Shown here: positions 1-10,300 of the stretch, piece by piece
Layout: each line of letters opens with the position of its first letter
Numbering within the stretch: position 1 is the first letter of the stretch
Assembly: GCA_033439685.1 (NCBI GenBank)
Contig: JAUEDM010000001.1
Coordinates: 4,650,001 to 4,714,000, forward strand
Length of the DNA: 64,000 nucleotides
Source of the DNA: Apodospora peruviana
Lineage: Eukaryota > Ascomycota > Sordariomycetes > Sordariales > Lasiosphaeriaceae
Direction: 5' to 3'
Program-made: the position numbers and the translations under genes
The notes under the pieces: model-generated
What the model was told of the DNA's origin: nothing
The model's database searches: none
The model's input: only the letters and a program-made list of their open reading frames with translations

Positions 1-122
1 CATCGCGCCAAGAGCCATTAGGGTCCCTGGGGTCCCACGGGGCGCGTCAGCCAGTGGGCATTCCAGTCATCTGTATCGCCGCTGCGGTTTTGCTGTGGGT
101 TTCACCTCATAGTGCATAGACT

Positions 123-1478
123 TTATTCCATCCCGGGTAGGAGGTGCACCGCATCCAGGATCATTCCCTTTCTCGCTATAAATTCCTTGAGCATGAGGAA
201 GTCCTCTGCCTGCTCCTCGCCCCACTTGTTCTCGTCCTTGAAGCCAAAGCCGCATGCGATTTTGTCGTAGGCGGCCCGCTCCTCCTCACGGAGCCACCTC
301 TCCGCCATCGACGTCCCTGTGAGCCAGGTCACCCGTCTGTAATGGTCGTTGGCCGTGGTCATAGCGACGAGACCGATTGTCCCGGTGAAGCCCAAGTATG
401 CTATGATGCCGGCAAAGGCGATTTTGGTCGCAGTCGCCTGGTCGTAGGACTGCTGCATGGTGGCCAGGTTGGAAGCAAGTAGCCAGACCCCGATCGGCGC
501 CGCCGCCACCAAGCCGGCAGGAAGCAGGGCCCTGGTGATCATTTTTGAGCGTTTCCAGGCTTTGGTTCCGTAGGTGCTCTCCAGAATGCCGACGGCGGCA
601 TCCATATTCTTGGCCGCAACCGCCGCGTTCAAGGCAACTTCGGCCGTACTGGGGCTTATAGCATTTCTTGGGTCGTCTGGATTTCGGGGGGAGTAGCTCA
701 GGACGCCGGAGACGAGCCGGGGGGTAGGCTTGGATGAAAACAGCTCCATAACTCCTGGCAAGGTCTCTGGCCTGCCAAGCCGGGCTTGGAGCCCGATATA
801 CTCGCTGAGGACCTGTGGAGTGATGACAACAGCCGGATGGGAAACGATTTCGTATGCCGCGTCCGAGATCTGGTCGGCCACACTCTGAATATGCAGAGAC
901 ACAGTTCGCTCGACCGGTGGGCCAGCGGGAGCTTTCCGGCCGTTGTTGTCCAGGTCAAGCAGATCGGTGCTTTCTGTTTCTGGAGAACGCAACGGGGAAA
1001 CATGCGCCAGCTTGCCACTGGCCTGCGTGCATGCCTGCAGGGCGGTGAGTGTCATGTGCTCCGACGGGATGCCTGGCTGGGCCAGAAAGGCCTTGGTGAC
1101 ACGGTCGACAGCAGCGGCCAAGTCTGAGATGCTGACAGGGTCGGGAAGCTGCTCCTTCTCCCGTGCCAATTTCGGTGCATCTGACGCATCTAGTGCTGCT
1201 GATGCTGACGGGCCCGTTCGCTTGAGAAACCTGGGTGCGTTGAGATTTGAGCCTGCAGTCCGTTTTCCCTTTAGACTCGATGTTGATGTAAAGAATAGGC
1301 GAGTCTGGATCGGCGAGGATGGGCGTGCTTGTGCTTGGGATAACTTGGCCAAGCGTCTGCCGGCGTCCAGTGTTACAAAGGGACGCTTGGCGGAGTAGAC
1401 GGTTTGTTGTCTGTAGATAAGCCCGCAGACCTGACAAGGCTGTGACCCTGGGCCAATTGGGGACGAGCGACGTAACAT
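123..1478 (-). CDS. Predicted mitochondrial membrane protein, function unknown
   Basis: A single uninterrupted frame of 451 residues. The first ATG in frame is at 1478; the frame stays open upstream only through non-ATG codons. The first ~90 residues are rich in Arg, Ser and Ala and almost free of acids, as in a mitochondrial targeting sequence. The middle (about 115-300) is soluble and helical. Two hydrophobic segments follow, about residues 318-338 (LLPAGLVAAAPIGVWLLAS) and 352-374 (IAFAGIIAYLGFTGTIGLVAM). A conserved-looking tail then has TTANDHYRRVTW and WLREEERAAYDKIACGFGF. That layout suggests an inner-membrane protein with a matrix or intermembrane tail. I recognise the style of a conserved fungal family but cannot name it; role and topology are inference. 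Confidence 0.8.
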   Translation of the reverse strand: MLRRSSPIGPGSQPCQVCGLIYRQQTVYSAKRPFVTLDAGRRLAKLSQAQARPSSPIQTRLFFTSTSSLKGKRTAGSNLNAPRFLKRTGPSASAALDASDAPKLAREKEQLPDPVSISDLAAAVDRVTKAFLAQPGIPSEHMTLTALQACTQASGKLAHVSPLRSPETESTDLLDLDNNGRKAPAGPPVERTVSLHIQSVADQISDAAYEIVSHPAVVITPQVLSEYIGLQARLGRPETLPGVMELFSSKPTPRLVSGVLSYSPRNPDDPRNAISPSTAEVALNAAVAAKNMDAAVGILESTYGTKAWKRSKMITRALLPAGLVAAAPIGVWLLASNLATMQQSYDQATATKIAFAGIIAYLGFTGTIGLVAMTTANDHYRRVTWLTGTSMAERWLREEERAAYDKIACGFGFKDENKWGEEQAEDFLMLKEFIARKGMILDAVHLLPGME

Positions 1479-2789
1479 AGCTCTAGCTGCGGATGCGGAC
1501 TCTGGCAGCCGGTGGCAAGGCAAGCGGGGGGTGAGAGCTCACTCTGCCTGAGACTCCAAACAGGTCCCCTTCGCCCTCTCCTCGTCCTCCACCCACGTCT
1601 GGGGCAGATGTGGAGGTGAAATCGACAGTGCGTATCTGGCCAATAAGGAGTTGAGAGAAAACAAATGAGAGACGGCAACAACCTTGGATGCGTGGCGGAG
1701 ACGTTGGCGGGTGAAGGAGCGTGTGTTTGAGAGAGAGCGATGGATGAAAAAAAAAAGATTAACTGTGTTGCAGTCAAAACAGAGCTCGCGGGCTAAAGAC
1801 GCTCGTGCAGATCCTTGCATTGGGGCCATTGTTCGGGTCTGGGCAGCTGTTGGCAGCCACGCCAGCCAGCCCCTGGACCTACATAGACTCTCAATGCGTC
1901 CTAACGCGATGGGGTAGCACCCGACTGGCAACTGGGCTGAATTCCACCTTCCCCCAAACCTCCACTGCCCCAGACGCCCAGCCAGCTTCTGGAGATCGGG
2001 CAGAAATCTGAACAGCCAAACCTGGAGAACAGATTCGTCTCAAAACAGAGAAACGGGGTACAAAAATCACGAGACCGGGCCACGTTTTCTGAGGAGTCAG
2101 AATGTTACCTGTCAGGAAATCAGATTAACTTTGTTTGATTTCGGAAGGATAACGACGCGACATATAGCTTAAAGTCAGAACAGGAAAGAAAAGTGACTTT
2201 AATTCGGCAATGAACCATTAAATCTGCGGATACCTGGGATCATGTGATCAGCACCATAATAACTTGTGAACCGTGAATCTGTACGGAATACGGGTTACGG
2301 GTTAAGTGCTGTGGCTTTGACTCAAGGTGAGCTCTCGCCCCACTTGATCGTCAAGCCGCGGAGTGCTGAGCCACCTCGCTAGCTGCTTACGTACCTAGGT
2401 ACCTAGGTACCTACCGAGTACCCGCTTGAAGGGTGACGCAGCCTGCCAAGGCCGACGAGGAGTGGTGCTCGCTGCAAGTCCTCAACTGCAATTGCACCAC
2501 TGGTAGCCTTGTTCACCCAGCTCACACACTTCTAGCCTCGAAATCTCAACAATTTAATGACCCGCACAGCAATCGACCGTTGATAGACTCGACGAGATTC
2601 GATTCCTAGCCGCCTGCCAAACGTACCTGATTTGCTTGTCAAGCTACGCGCAAAAGCGCCAACCAACAAAGCTTAAGGCCTGGCTCTCCGACCTCGATTT
2701 CGACCTCGTCCAGACTCATGCCCTGTTAGCAATCGTAGACAACCAGATAAAGTTATCGCGGCTTTTGGTATCATCGACAAATTGCAATA
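1479..2789. other. Divergent intergenic region with TACCTAGG repeats
   Basis: This is the shared upstream region of the mitochondrial-protein gene (-) and verprolin (+). The part next to the minus gene is pyrimidine-rich when read on that gene's strand, as in many fungal leaders. Positions 2392-2415 hold three tandem octamers, TACCTAGG, TACCTAGG and TACCTACC, a self-complementary stretch related to motifs seen elsewhere in the window. Short open frames on both strands have no recognisable domains. No tRNA or other RNA gene was seen. Confidence 0.5.
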
Positions 2790-4384
2790 ATGCCTCCTCC
2801 ACCTCCTCCGCCGCCCCCCCCTCCGCCGGGCTTCGGCGGGCCTCCTCCTCCTCCGCCGCCTCCGCCTCCGGGAGGAGCTCTACCGGCGCGGCCACCACCT
2901 GGAGTGGGGAATAGAGTTAGTTCAAAATAGTCGGGAAGTGCGCGGAACTGGACGTCTTACTGACTTCCACATACTCGCAGGGAGCATTGCTTTCGGATAT
3001 TTCCAAAGGAAAGCCACTTAGGAAGGCCGTCACAAACGATCGGTCAGCCCCGATAATCGCCTCAACATCAGGCGGATCAGGACCAGCGGCGCCCATAGGA
3101 GGAGCACCTCCTATTCCTGGACTCCCTAAAGCTCCGGGCAGCCTCGCGCCTCCTATGCCCGGCAACCGGGCTCGAAGCAACAGTGATCAGAGTGACCGGC
3201 AGCAGGCGGCGTCGTCAAGTATTGGCGGTGCGCCACAGCTGGCTGGGCTGTTCGCTGGCGGGATGCCGAAGCTGCGCAAGACGGGAGGTGGAGTGGAGAC
3301 TGGAGGTAAACATCTTTATCGCGCCGAGCTTCTTTTCTGATCATCTAATGGTTCTTTAGCAAACCGGGATTCCTCCTATCTTTCAGACCCGGAATCGTCG
3401 TCAAGGTCTGTACCAAAACCACCGACAATATCTGCCCCAAGGCCACCCCCAGGAGCAGCGCCAGCCATTCCAGGCCGGCCGTCACTACCAGGAGCAGCTA
3501 CGAGCCCTTCATTCCATCCTTCTATCGCAAACCTGCGCAAGACCGCAACTGCCGATGCTCCAAGACCTATGTCTTCGGCATCCATGCAGGCGTCCCTGAG
3601 GGGCCCACCTCCCCCGGTTGGGAAGAAGCCACCACCTCCTCCTGGCTCCCGCAAGCCATCCTCGACGGCCCCTTCAGCACCCCCTCCACTCCCAGGCGCG
3701 AGAGCCCCTCCTCCGCCGTCATCTGCTCCGCCGCCACCGTCATCCTTCGCCCCATCAGCTCCCCCGGCACCTCCACCTCCTCCCCCGGCAGCCGCGCCCC
3801 GGCCACCACCTGCTCCGGCGCGCTCACAACCAGCGCCCCCGCCTCCACCTCCTCCACCCTCCGTCTCGAACAACGTCTCCCAGAGCATAGCAGTGCAAGC
3901 AGCAATCCGCGCTGCCGCCGGTGCCACCTCGCCAGGCGCACCACCACCACCGCCACCGTCCAGCCTGGCACCACGCTCAACGGCCCCAAGCCCACCACAC
4001 TCGGCGCCAGCACCGCCACCGCCACCCTCTTCGGCACCGGCACCTCCGCCTCCACCATCCCTCGCCCACTCCGCTTCCACGGCATCAGGGCGGTCGCACG
4101 CGTCGTCGTTCACACGGTCGGCGATGCTGGATCCGAGCAGCTTCACACTAGCACCTAATGGCTCCGGCGGTAAGTCGCCAAGCCCTACGCGGAATGTCTC
4201 GAACCCGCACTTGGTGCCCCACGGTGGCGGCGCAGGTGGAAGGTACGTGGTCCAGGATTCCAGGTGGAAGTTCGTAGCGGAGGATCAGTTCCCGAAGCCG
4301 CGGGATTTTGTGGGAGGGCTGAGAAGGTATCGGGCCGGCCGCGGAAGCAGTGTGCCGCTGGATCTAAGTGCCTTGCGAGGCTGA
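2790..4384 (+). CDS. vrp1: Verprolin / WIP-type actin regulator
   Basis: Three exons, 2790..2915, 2981..3305 and 3360..4384, give 491 residues. The protein starts with a poly-proline run, then a WH2 actin-binding motif at about residues 43-65 (LLSDISKGKPLRK followed by TNDRSAP, the verprolin pattern). A long Pro/Ala/Ser region follows with many PPPPP blocks, the expected profilin and SH3 ligands. The C-terminus (RWKFVAEDQFPKPRDF, then GGLRRYRAGRGSSVPLDLSALRG) matches the WASP-binding tail of WIP/verprolin. Known role of the family: it binds G-actin and WASP (Las17) and promotes Arp2/3-driven patches in endocytosis and polarised growth. The first intron splits the N-terminal proline block from the WH2 motif. 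Family assignment is firm; individual ligands are inferred. Confidence 0.93.
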
Positions 4385-5959
4385 AGTCTGGAAGGAGGAT
4401 AAGCTGGGCCAGGCTTGGGGATGGAAAGGACCACGGTACGAGGTAGATTGGCCGGTTGGACGGCTTGTAAGCTTGGAGATGTGTGTGGTATGGAAGCAGG
4501 CAGCCAACACTCAAGTAACGCAGAAAGAGATCGGTGCACACGCACAGCCTTAGATATACAGAAGTGTTGAAGTATGATTTGGTGTGCTCAGTGTCTTTTG
4601 TATATACGTAGATGGAGAATATCATAATTAAGATAGGTGTTGATATCAATACAGTCGACCGGCAACCATGGAGAGTTTCCACCACTTATCCAAATATTAT
4701 TGTCAATTAAGATATGTTTAGATAGATTGGGTACCCAGAAATGTGTAATGGGTCTCTTGTTGGGCCTGCTTGCGCTGTCCACCAGATAAAATAGTATCGC
4801 TACAGAGCTAGGCAGAGTAGGTAGGCGGTCTGTACGTTACAAGTCGAGGAGTGGTAGCAGAGAACGTGGATTTATTCAGTCTGGCTGTGTTTTTCCACCA
4901 GAGAAGTATCTCGCTATAGGCCAGCCTGGTAATGCACCTATCCTGTCCGTTTCAAGTCGAGGAGAGATAACAGACTGGTTACCCGGAAAGGATGGGACAA
5001 ACTACAGTTGAGCTTTGATGAAAGAAGTTCGTTCCTCATTGATTGCTCATCGCCGCGTCGTTGCACCAGTATCACCCATCCTCCATCCGTGTCCCTGACA
5101 GTAGGAAGCGCAGCTCGAAATCATAAAACGAACGTCCATATAAGCGGTACTCTCGGATCAAAAGGAGCCCACCAGTTAGGCCAGGGACAGGATAATGAAA
5201 TCGGCGCGTAGGACGAGCTGGTGCTGGATATCTGAGGAATCAAAGAGGTGCCAAAACTCGCTTGAGCACCTTGGCTAGTTTGTCATGAAAAGTGATAGGG
5301 TGGAAGTTACGGGAAATTTAATAAGAACGATGAAGTGCCTAGGCAGCTAGTCAGTAATCAGAAAAAGGAAAACAGCAGGGTATAGGGGGTATCGAGTTCG
5401 TCATGTATCCGTTACTCCTAGCCATGCTATAAGCCTGCCATGAAAGAAAGAGTGTGTGAGAGAGTTCAATAGTACAGGCAAGAAGAAAGAAAGACCCATG
5501 TTATAACAGTCTGTCGTCCAGCAGGCATATGGTGCTCTTGTCGGCACGATGATACCGGTGTCCATGCCCCTGTCTGCGCTACCGATTGGTCGCTTTCCGC
5601 GACTTAAGATGAAGTTGGGACATATTTTCGGGTAATTTACGGCGATTGCCCGTCGTGTTGCCACTCAGGATTGCCAGATCAATTTGATGGTCGTCGCCAG
5701 ACCCATGCGGTAGCCTAATGTTGTGCTGACCTCAACTTCGTCATCGACCCACCACGTATGTCGTGCATTTAGGCCTTTCAACTGTGCTTTGGTCGATGAG
5801 ATTGCCCAAACGAGCACTAATGTTGCAGATTTGTTGACTTTGGGCCACAATCTCAAAGACATAGCCTCTTGCAATTCCACTGTCAACAAATACCGTGTCA
5901 GATTCCACTTAAGGGGTAATACGAACTGACTCTCTCAAACTCACCCCTTTGTGAAAGCT
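4385..5959. other. Intergenic, 3' flanks of convergent genes
   Basis: Convergent 3' flanks of verprolin (+) and the repeat protein (-). The sequence becomes AT-richer after about 4550. Open frames up to 166 residues exist on both strands, but none has domain-like composition, splice support or a recognisable family. I see no gene here. Confidence 0.5.
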
Positions 5960-7024
5960 TCACAGATATTTCTTCAACCAGTCGTCGTCTCCCGAGCTGG
6001 TTCCACCGTAGGATGCCGAGCTCGTTCCGTCGTAGGGCCCGGAGCTAGTTCCGCCGTAGGATGCCGAGCTCGTTCCATCGTAGGGTCCCGAGCTGGTTCC
6101 GCCGATACTTCCCAAGCTTAGTCCACTCAAGTCGAGATCTCCAAAGCTTGTTGCACGAGTTCCCCCTAGACTTGTTCCGCTGCTGTCTCCTAAGCCTGTT
6201 CCACTGAGGTTAGAGTCTCCGAAGCGTGTTCCGGAGGAGCCATACGCTCCCGAGCTGGCTCCTAAGCTCGGCTTGAGGTAACTATAGGGTTCTGAGCTGC
6301 TTCCGCCGAGTGTATAGCTGGAAGAATCCAATCCACTCGCGTAGCTACTGGGCTTTATGTCCGATATTAAATCCATAGTCGCGCCCATGTCTTTTTTGGG
6401 GTAGCCGGGACCAGCCAGATCTGCCAGGGCAGGCTGCGGTGCTCCAAGATCTTGGCTCCGGATTGCATCACTTTTAGGTGGCAGGGGAGGGAGCGAAGTC
6501 GATCCTAGGGGGCTTTCGTCAGTTGCAGGTGGCAATGGGAAAAGTGACGTCGATGAAAGGGGGCTTCCGCCGCCTAGATGTGGTGATGAAAGGAGCAAGT
6601 TCGATGCCCGGGGGGTGTCGGTAGCGCTAGACTGAAAAGGGGGTTCTGGCTCAGTGTCTGAATCTGGCGCCTCTATAGGAACAATAGAGGACTTCGACGG
6701 TTCATCGAGTGCTGATCTCGGTTTAGGACGTCGTTGTAACGATGATTGAGTGATGCTTTGCCCATCATCAATACCAAGATTTCGTAACGACTCACTTAGG
6801 TCGTTGGTCGTGCCTCCGTGGGCTGGAGTCAAGGATATGGAAGTCCCCAACAAGCCGGGGGTCGGTGAGGATGAAGAGGAGGCAGGGTATGGGTTCACAG
6901 GATCTCGTCTGGTGTAGAAAGGCGGTAGTGGCAGGTCATCGTCATATCCTGACCCAGTGTATGTTCGATTATCCATATTCTTCTTCTTGTGTCTGGGCTT
7001 TTTTCCAGTTATGTTTTCTGTCAT
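5960..7024 (-). CDS. Ser/Gly/Pro-rich low-complexity protein with C-terminal repeats
   Basis: One open frame. The first ATG is at 7024 (354 residues); a second at 6976 would give 338. The frame is open further upstream only from a TTG codon, so an upstream exon cannot be excluded. The N-terminus is basic (KKPRHKKKN). The rest is rich in Ser, Pro and Gly with repeated SPLxSTSLxPLPP-like modules, then GTSLG/SSGTxFGDS modules, and finally perfect copies of a 16-residue unit (GTSSGPYD plus GTSSASYG) between about 5985 and 6110. It ends in DDDWLKKYL, an acidic-aromatic tail unlike the repeats. No known domain, signal peptide or membrane segment. Probably a disordered protein; whether it is expressed cannot be told from sequence alone. 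Confidence 0.62.
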   Translation of the reverse strand: MTENITGKKPRHKKKNMDNRTYTGSGYDDDLPLPPFYTRRDPVNPYPASSSSSPTPGLLGTSISLTPAHGGTTNDLSESLRNLGIDDGQSITQSSLQRRPKPRSALDEPSKSSIVPIEAPDSDTEPEPPFQSSATDTPRASNLLLSSPHLGGGSPLSSTSLFPLPPATDESPLGSTSLPPLPPKSDAIRSQDLGAPQPALADLAGPGYPKKDMGATMDLISDIKPSSYASGLDSSSYTLGGSSSEPYSYLKPSLGASSGAYGSSGTRFGDSNLSGTGLGDSSGTSLGGTRATSFGDLDLSGLSLGSIGGTSSGPYDGTSSASYGGTSSGPYDGTSSASYGGTSSGDDDWLKKYL

Positions 7025-10000
7025 GACGTAGCAGAATGGAACAAAGTCAAACGGGGACGAACAGAGTCGCAACGAGAGTCACCAGTCAGTCAGGATACTA
7101 ACACAAGCCCTTCCCCCGCGTGCGATCCAAGGAATACTTATAGTCTCCAGCTGACGGAAGTTCAACCCTACTCCAAGCGGGGTTATCGCCATGTGAGTCT
7201 GGGTATAGTCCACATGGCCAGATACGGACCATTCCCAGGCCATTTTGGTGCATGAGATGGAACAGCTCATTGGACAACGGTGGTCTATTGCCGCGAGGGC
7301 GTCGAATTGCATGGATTCCGTGCTGTAATGGTGTCCTTGCGGCTCTGCAACACCGGCAAGAGCGTCGACAACGGATAGTTTGGGGTGCCCCACGTCTCTG
7401 CCGGTTTTCCTCTCCCTCCCTAGCTCTCTGCAGCGGCCCAGCAACCACCGAGTCCTTCGTGCCAGCACTTGTGGTTGCAAGCGCCACGGTAACGTGATGG
7501 ACCAAGACAAACTGTTTATCCAGCCCTGGAGGGCAGTTGCCGCGTTCGTCCCTCATCCGTGAGTCGTGAAGGGTTCCCCGACGGCTTTGCATGCCTTCGA
7601 GAACTATGATGCTTTCTGGTCGCCAAGCAAGTCGATGGGTGCCGGGCTTACTCAGCAGTCCCGCGCACCTCGTTCTGTTCTGTTCGCTCTCGGACATCGG
7701 TCGTTTCAGAAAATGGCGAAGGACATTCGAGCACTGCTCACTCATGATAGAGCCGGATAGTCAAGTATAAATACGCCGAATGTAGAGATATGTGTGAGTG
7801 CTGCGCGCAGCAAACCCGCAGATGCCCCTAGTAGCTATAACCCCTGGCTGCGCAGCGACGGGCATCAGTCTCAACTTCCAATTTTCCTTTATCGGTAAAT
7901 GTAAATTGTGATTTAAAGAGCCTCACGTCCCCAAGCCACGCTTTGGTCAACGCCACGCGAAGATCAGATCTCGGGAGCGCGGCCGAGATTGCAAACAATC
8001 GACAGGTCTCGACCATGCTAGCTGAACAATCTGCATTGTTGTGATGTGCAAAGACTGAGCAACGGAGGGTTGCTTTTCGGCCAGAGGGAGATACAGCACC
8101 TGCGACCCTCACAACGGAGTGATGCGAGTTCCGCCGTGCACTCGCACGCGCAAAGCCGTCATATCATTTCTCTCCCTGATGACGAGAGCGACCATTTGGC
8201 GAGAGCCAAGACGCCCGTGTTTCGACCAGTTCGACAATGCTGCTCGAGTCGGCGGACACACAAGACCTCGCGATACTGATCGCCAGCAAGGCCGTTCAGC
8301 CCTTCTGCCGTGGTCCGTCTCCATCTGCATCACAACTGCCACGGCCGATTGGATCAAGCAGGCTTCTCCATGACGCCTCCCCCGCGCTGCAAGAAGATTG
8401 GGATAAAGAAGAGACACAAGGAAACCAGCAACGGATGCCACGTCAAACCCAACTTGGTCGCTGTGGCATCTCCTGAAGACTTCACATTGGTGGGTTCTTG
8501 CCCACGCGCATATCGCCCGTGGGATGGCTTGAACATGGCTGGAGAAGGGGCAGAATGAGAAGCCTGTGTGGCAGCCGAAGGCTTGATCGGCAATGATTGC
8601 AACATGCCACCATCCCTCCATAACACTGGGGTACGTGCTCTCCTGCGCGCAGGGTCGTTATGTGAGGCATAGAGAACCCAACAGAGCTGCTGGGTGCATA
8701 GGAAGGATTGAGTGGACGCGTCGGCCCTTCAGCACCCGACCGCGGGGAATGGGATCCAAGAGGGGGCAGCTAAGGCAGTCTGTCGCCGTATCTATGCAGG
8801 AGTCAATTCGTGCATCAACTTGGAGGTCGTGGGTCGAGGTTATTGGAGATGATATACTAACCAACTAAGAAAGCCATTGGTTGTTGTTCCAGTCCTTTTC
8901 ATTCTTTTCGGGCGAGGCGGTCAAGGGAATGGACTCAAGGAGCGGGAGGTTGTCAGTTGCAAGTTTCATCTCGACGGGAAAGAGAAACATGTTAATCTAT
9001 ACCTAAGTATTAAGGTACCTTAGGTAAGTTGTGGGTCCACCGATGTTCCAGCCTGAGGATTGAAGGAATGAACGACTTGAAGACATTGAACTTGATCACA
9101 GCCTGAGGCAGGAGAACACGCAGCGCCCTGCTGACTTGGGGATGTCAGCAGGACAACAAGGTGGAGTATCCGTACAGAACGTGCACCTGTGTAAGTTAGG
9201 TGTCGGGTGTTCAGCAAGCAGGCTGTCAAATACGAATACCATTACGGAGTCCTGGTAATCCGTAATCAGGTACCTTACCTCTAAGTAAAGGAAAACACTA
9301 GCAAACTAAGATACCTAACCGACTGGTAACGGGCTCTGGAGCAATTGTTACATGCACGTGTATTGTCCACCACCTCATGACGTCCTCGTCGAGTCTGTTG
9401 ACTGCTGTTTCATGTGTATCGTGAACCTCATATTGGAATGCGAAACTCAGGTATGATCCGTATGTGTTTATACTATCATCTAGCATCAGCCAAGATAAGG
9501 TTAGGCGGTCATCGGTTCAGAGCTTCCTCGTTACGAGGTGCGACTGACCCCCTCCAGCGAATCAGAGCGGGGCAATGCGTTGGAACTGACAGGGCAGATC
9601 CGGTTCCCCAGCGCCTGGTGAGCCTGTTGGGCATAGCTAAGCCCTCTGGCTTTGCCCTCTCAGTGGATCAGGTGGATGAGCTTGCATCGTTGGTAATGTT
9701 GAGGTGATTGGGTGGTTTTAGGTTAGAGAGGACAAAGACAACAAAGCACCTGTTTGCACTCCCGTCTACACAGTAGTCCCGCCTGCCACGAGTGCTCCTC
9801 ACCTGCCGACTTCCAGGTTGCAACTCAGCTCATCCCATCATTGCAAGAAAGCCGTGAACTTTCTTTCACAAGTGGGCCAATTCCGCCTTCAGGATCGTTT
9901 CATCCGTGCCAGTGGTCCGCACTCTGAATCGCTGCACTGCGGGTATCGTCGTATCGCGACAGCCGGCCGGGCGCAGACAGGATCACCTCCCGGGTGATCA

Positions 10001-10300
10001 GGTATCCACTTCCTGGCGGGGTGTGGTCCGGTACACTGTACGGAAGTACGCTGTTAGTATTCCGTACAGTACACGTACGCTACGCTACACATCACAGGCC
10101 GATAGGCCGCGGGGATTCGTCTTACACACCGTATCGCTCGCCAGCACGAGCAACCATCTCAACCACTCAATTGCAACTGCCACACCTTCAACAATCAACC
10201 CCCCGTGAGCGCCAATCGAGCAGACTCGAGCGTGCGCTCAAGACGCCCTGCCTTTTTGTACTTTCACTTATCACCCATTTTTTAACATTCAGCATCTGCC
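7025..10300. other. Long stretch without a convincing gene
   Basis: About 3.3 kb. The part 7250-8600 is relatively GC-rich and carries overlapping open frames on both strands, the longest on the minus strand at 7098-7745 (215 codons) and 8109-8621 (170 codons). Their translations are Arg/Cys/His-rich, as expected for non-coding GC-rich DNA, and match no family I know. From 8870 to 10300 the sequence becomes leader-like for the plus gene at 10301: pyrimidine-rich, with a self-complementary CCTAAG...CTTAGG stretch near 9002-9024 and GTACACTGTACGG / CCGTACAGTACACG inverted segments near 10030-10075. Confidence 0.45.

Noticed and set aside
3376..4146. 256-codon minus-strand frame opposite verprolin
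   Set aside because: Gly/Ala/Glu monotony is the reverse complement of the proline codons of the plus-strand gene; no independent features.
7098..7745. 215-codon minus-strand frame
   Set aside because: Arg/Cys/His-rich without a domain, overlapping frames on the other strand, no splice or leader evidence.
8109..8621. 170-codon minus-strand frame
   Set aside because: Composition typical of GC-rich non-coding DNA and overlapped by equally open plus-strand frames.
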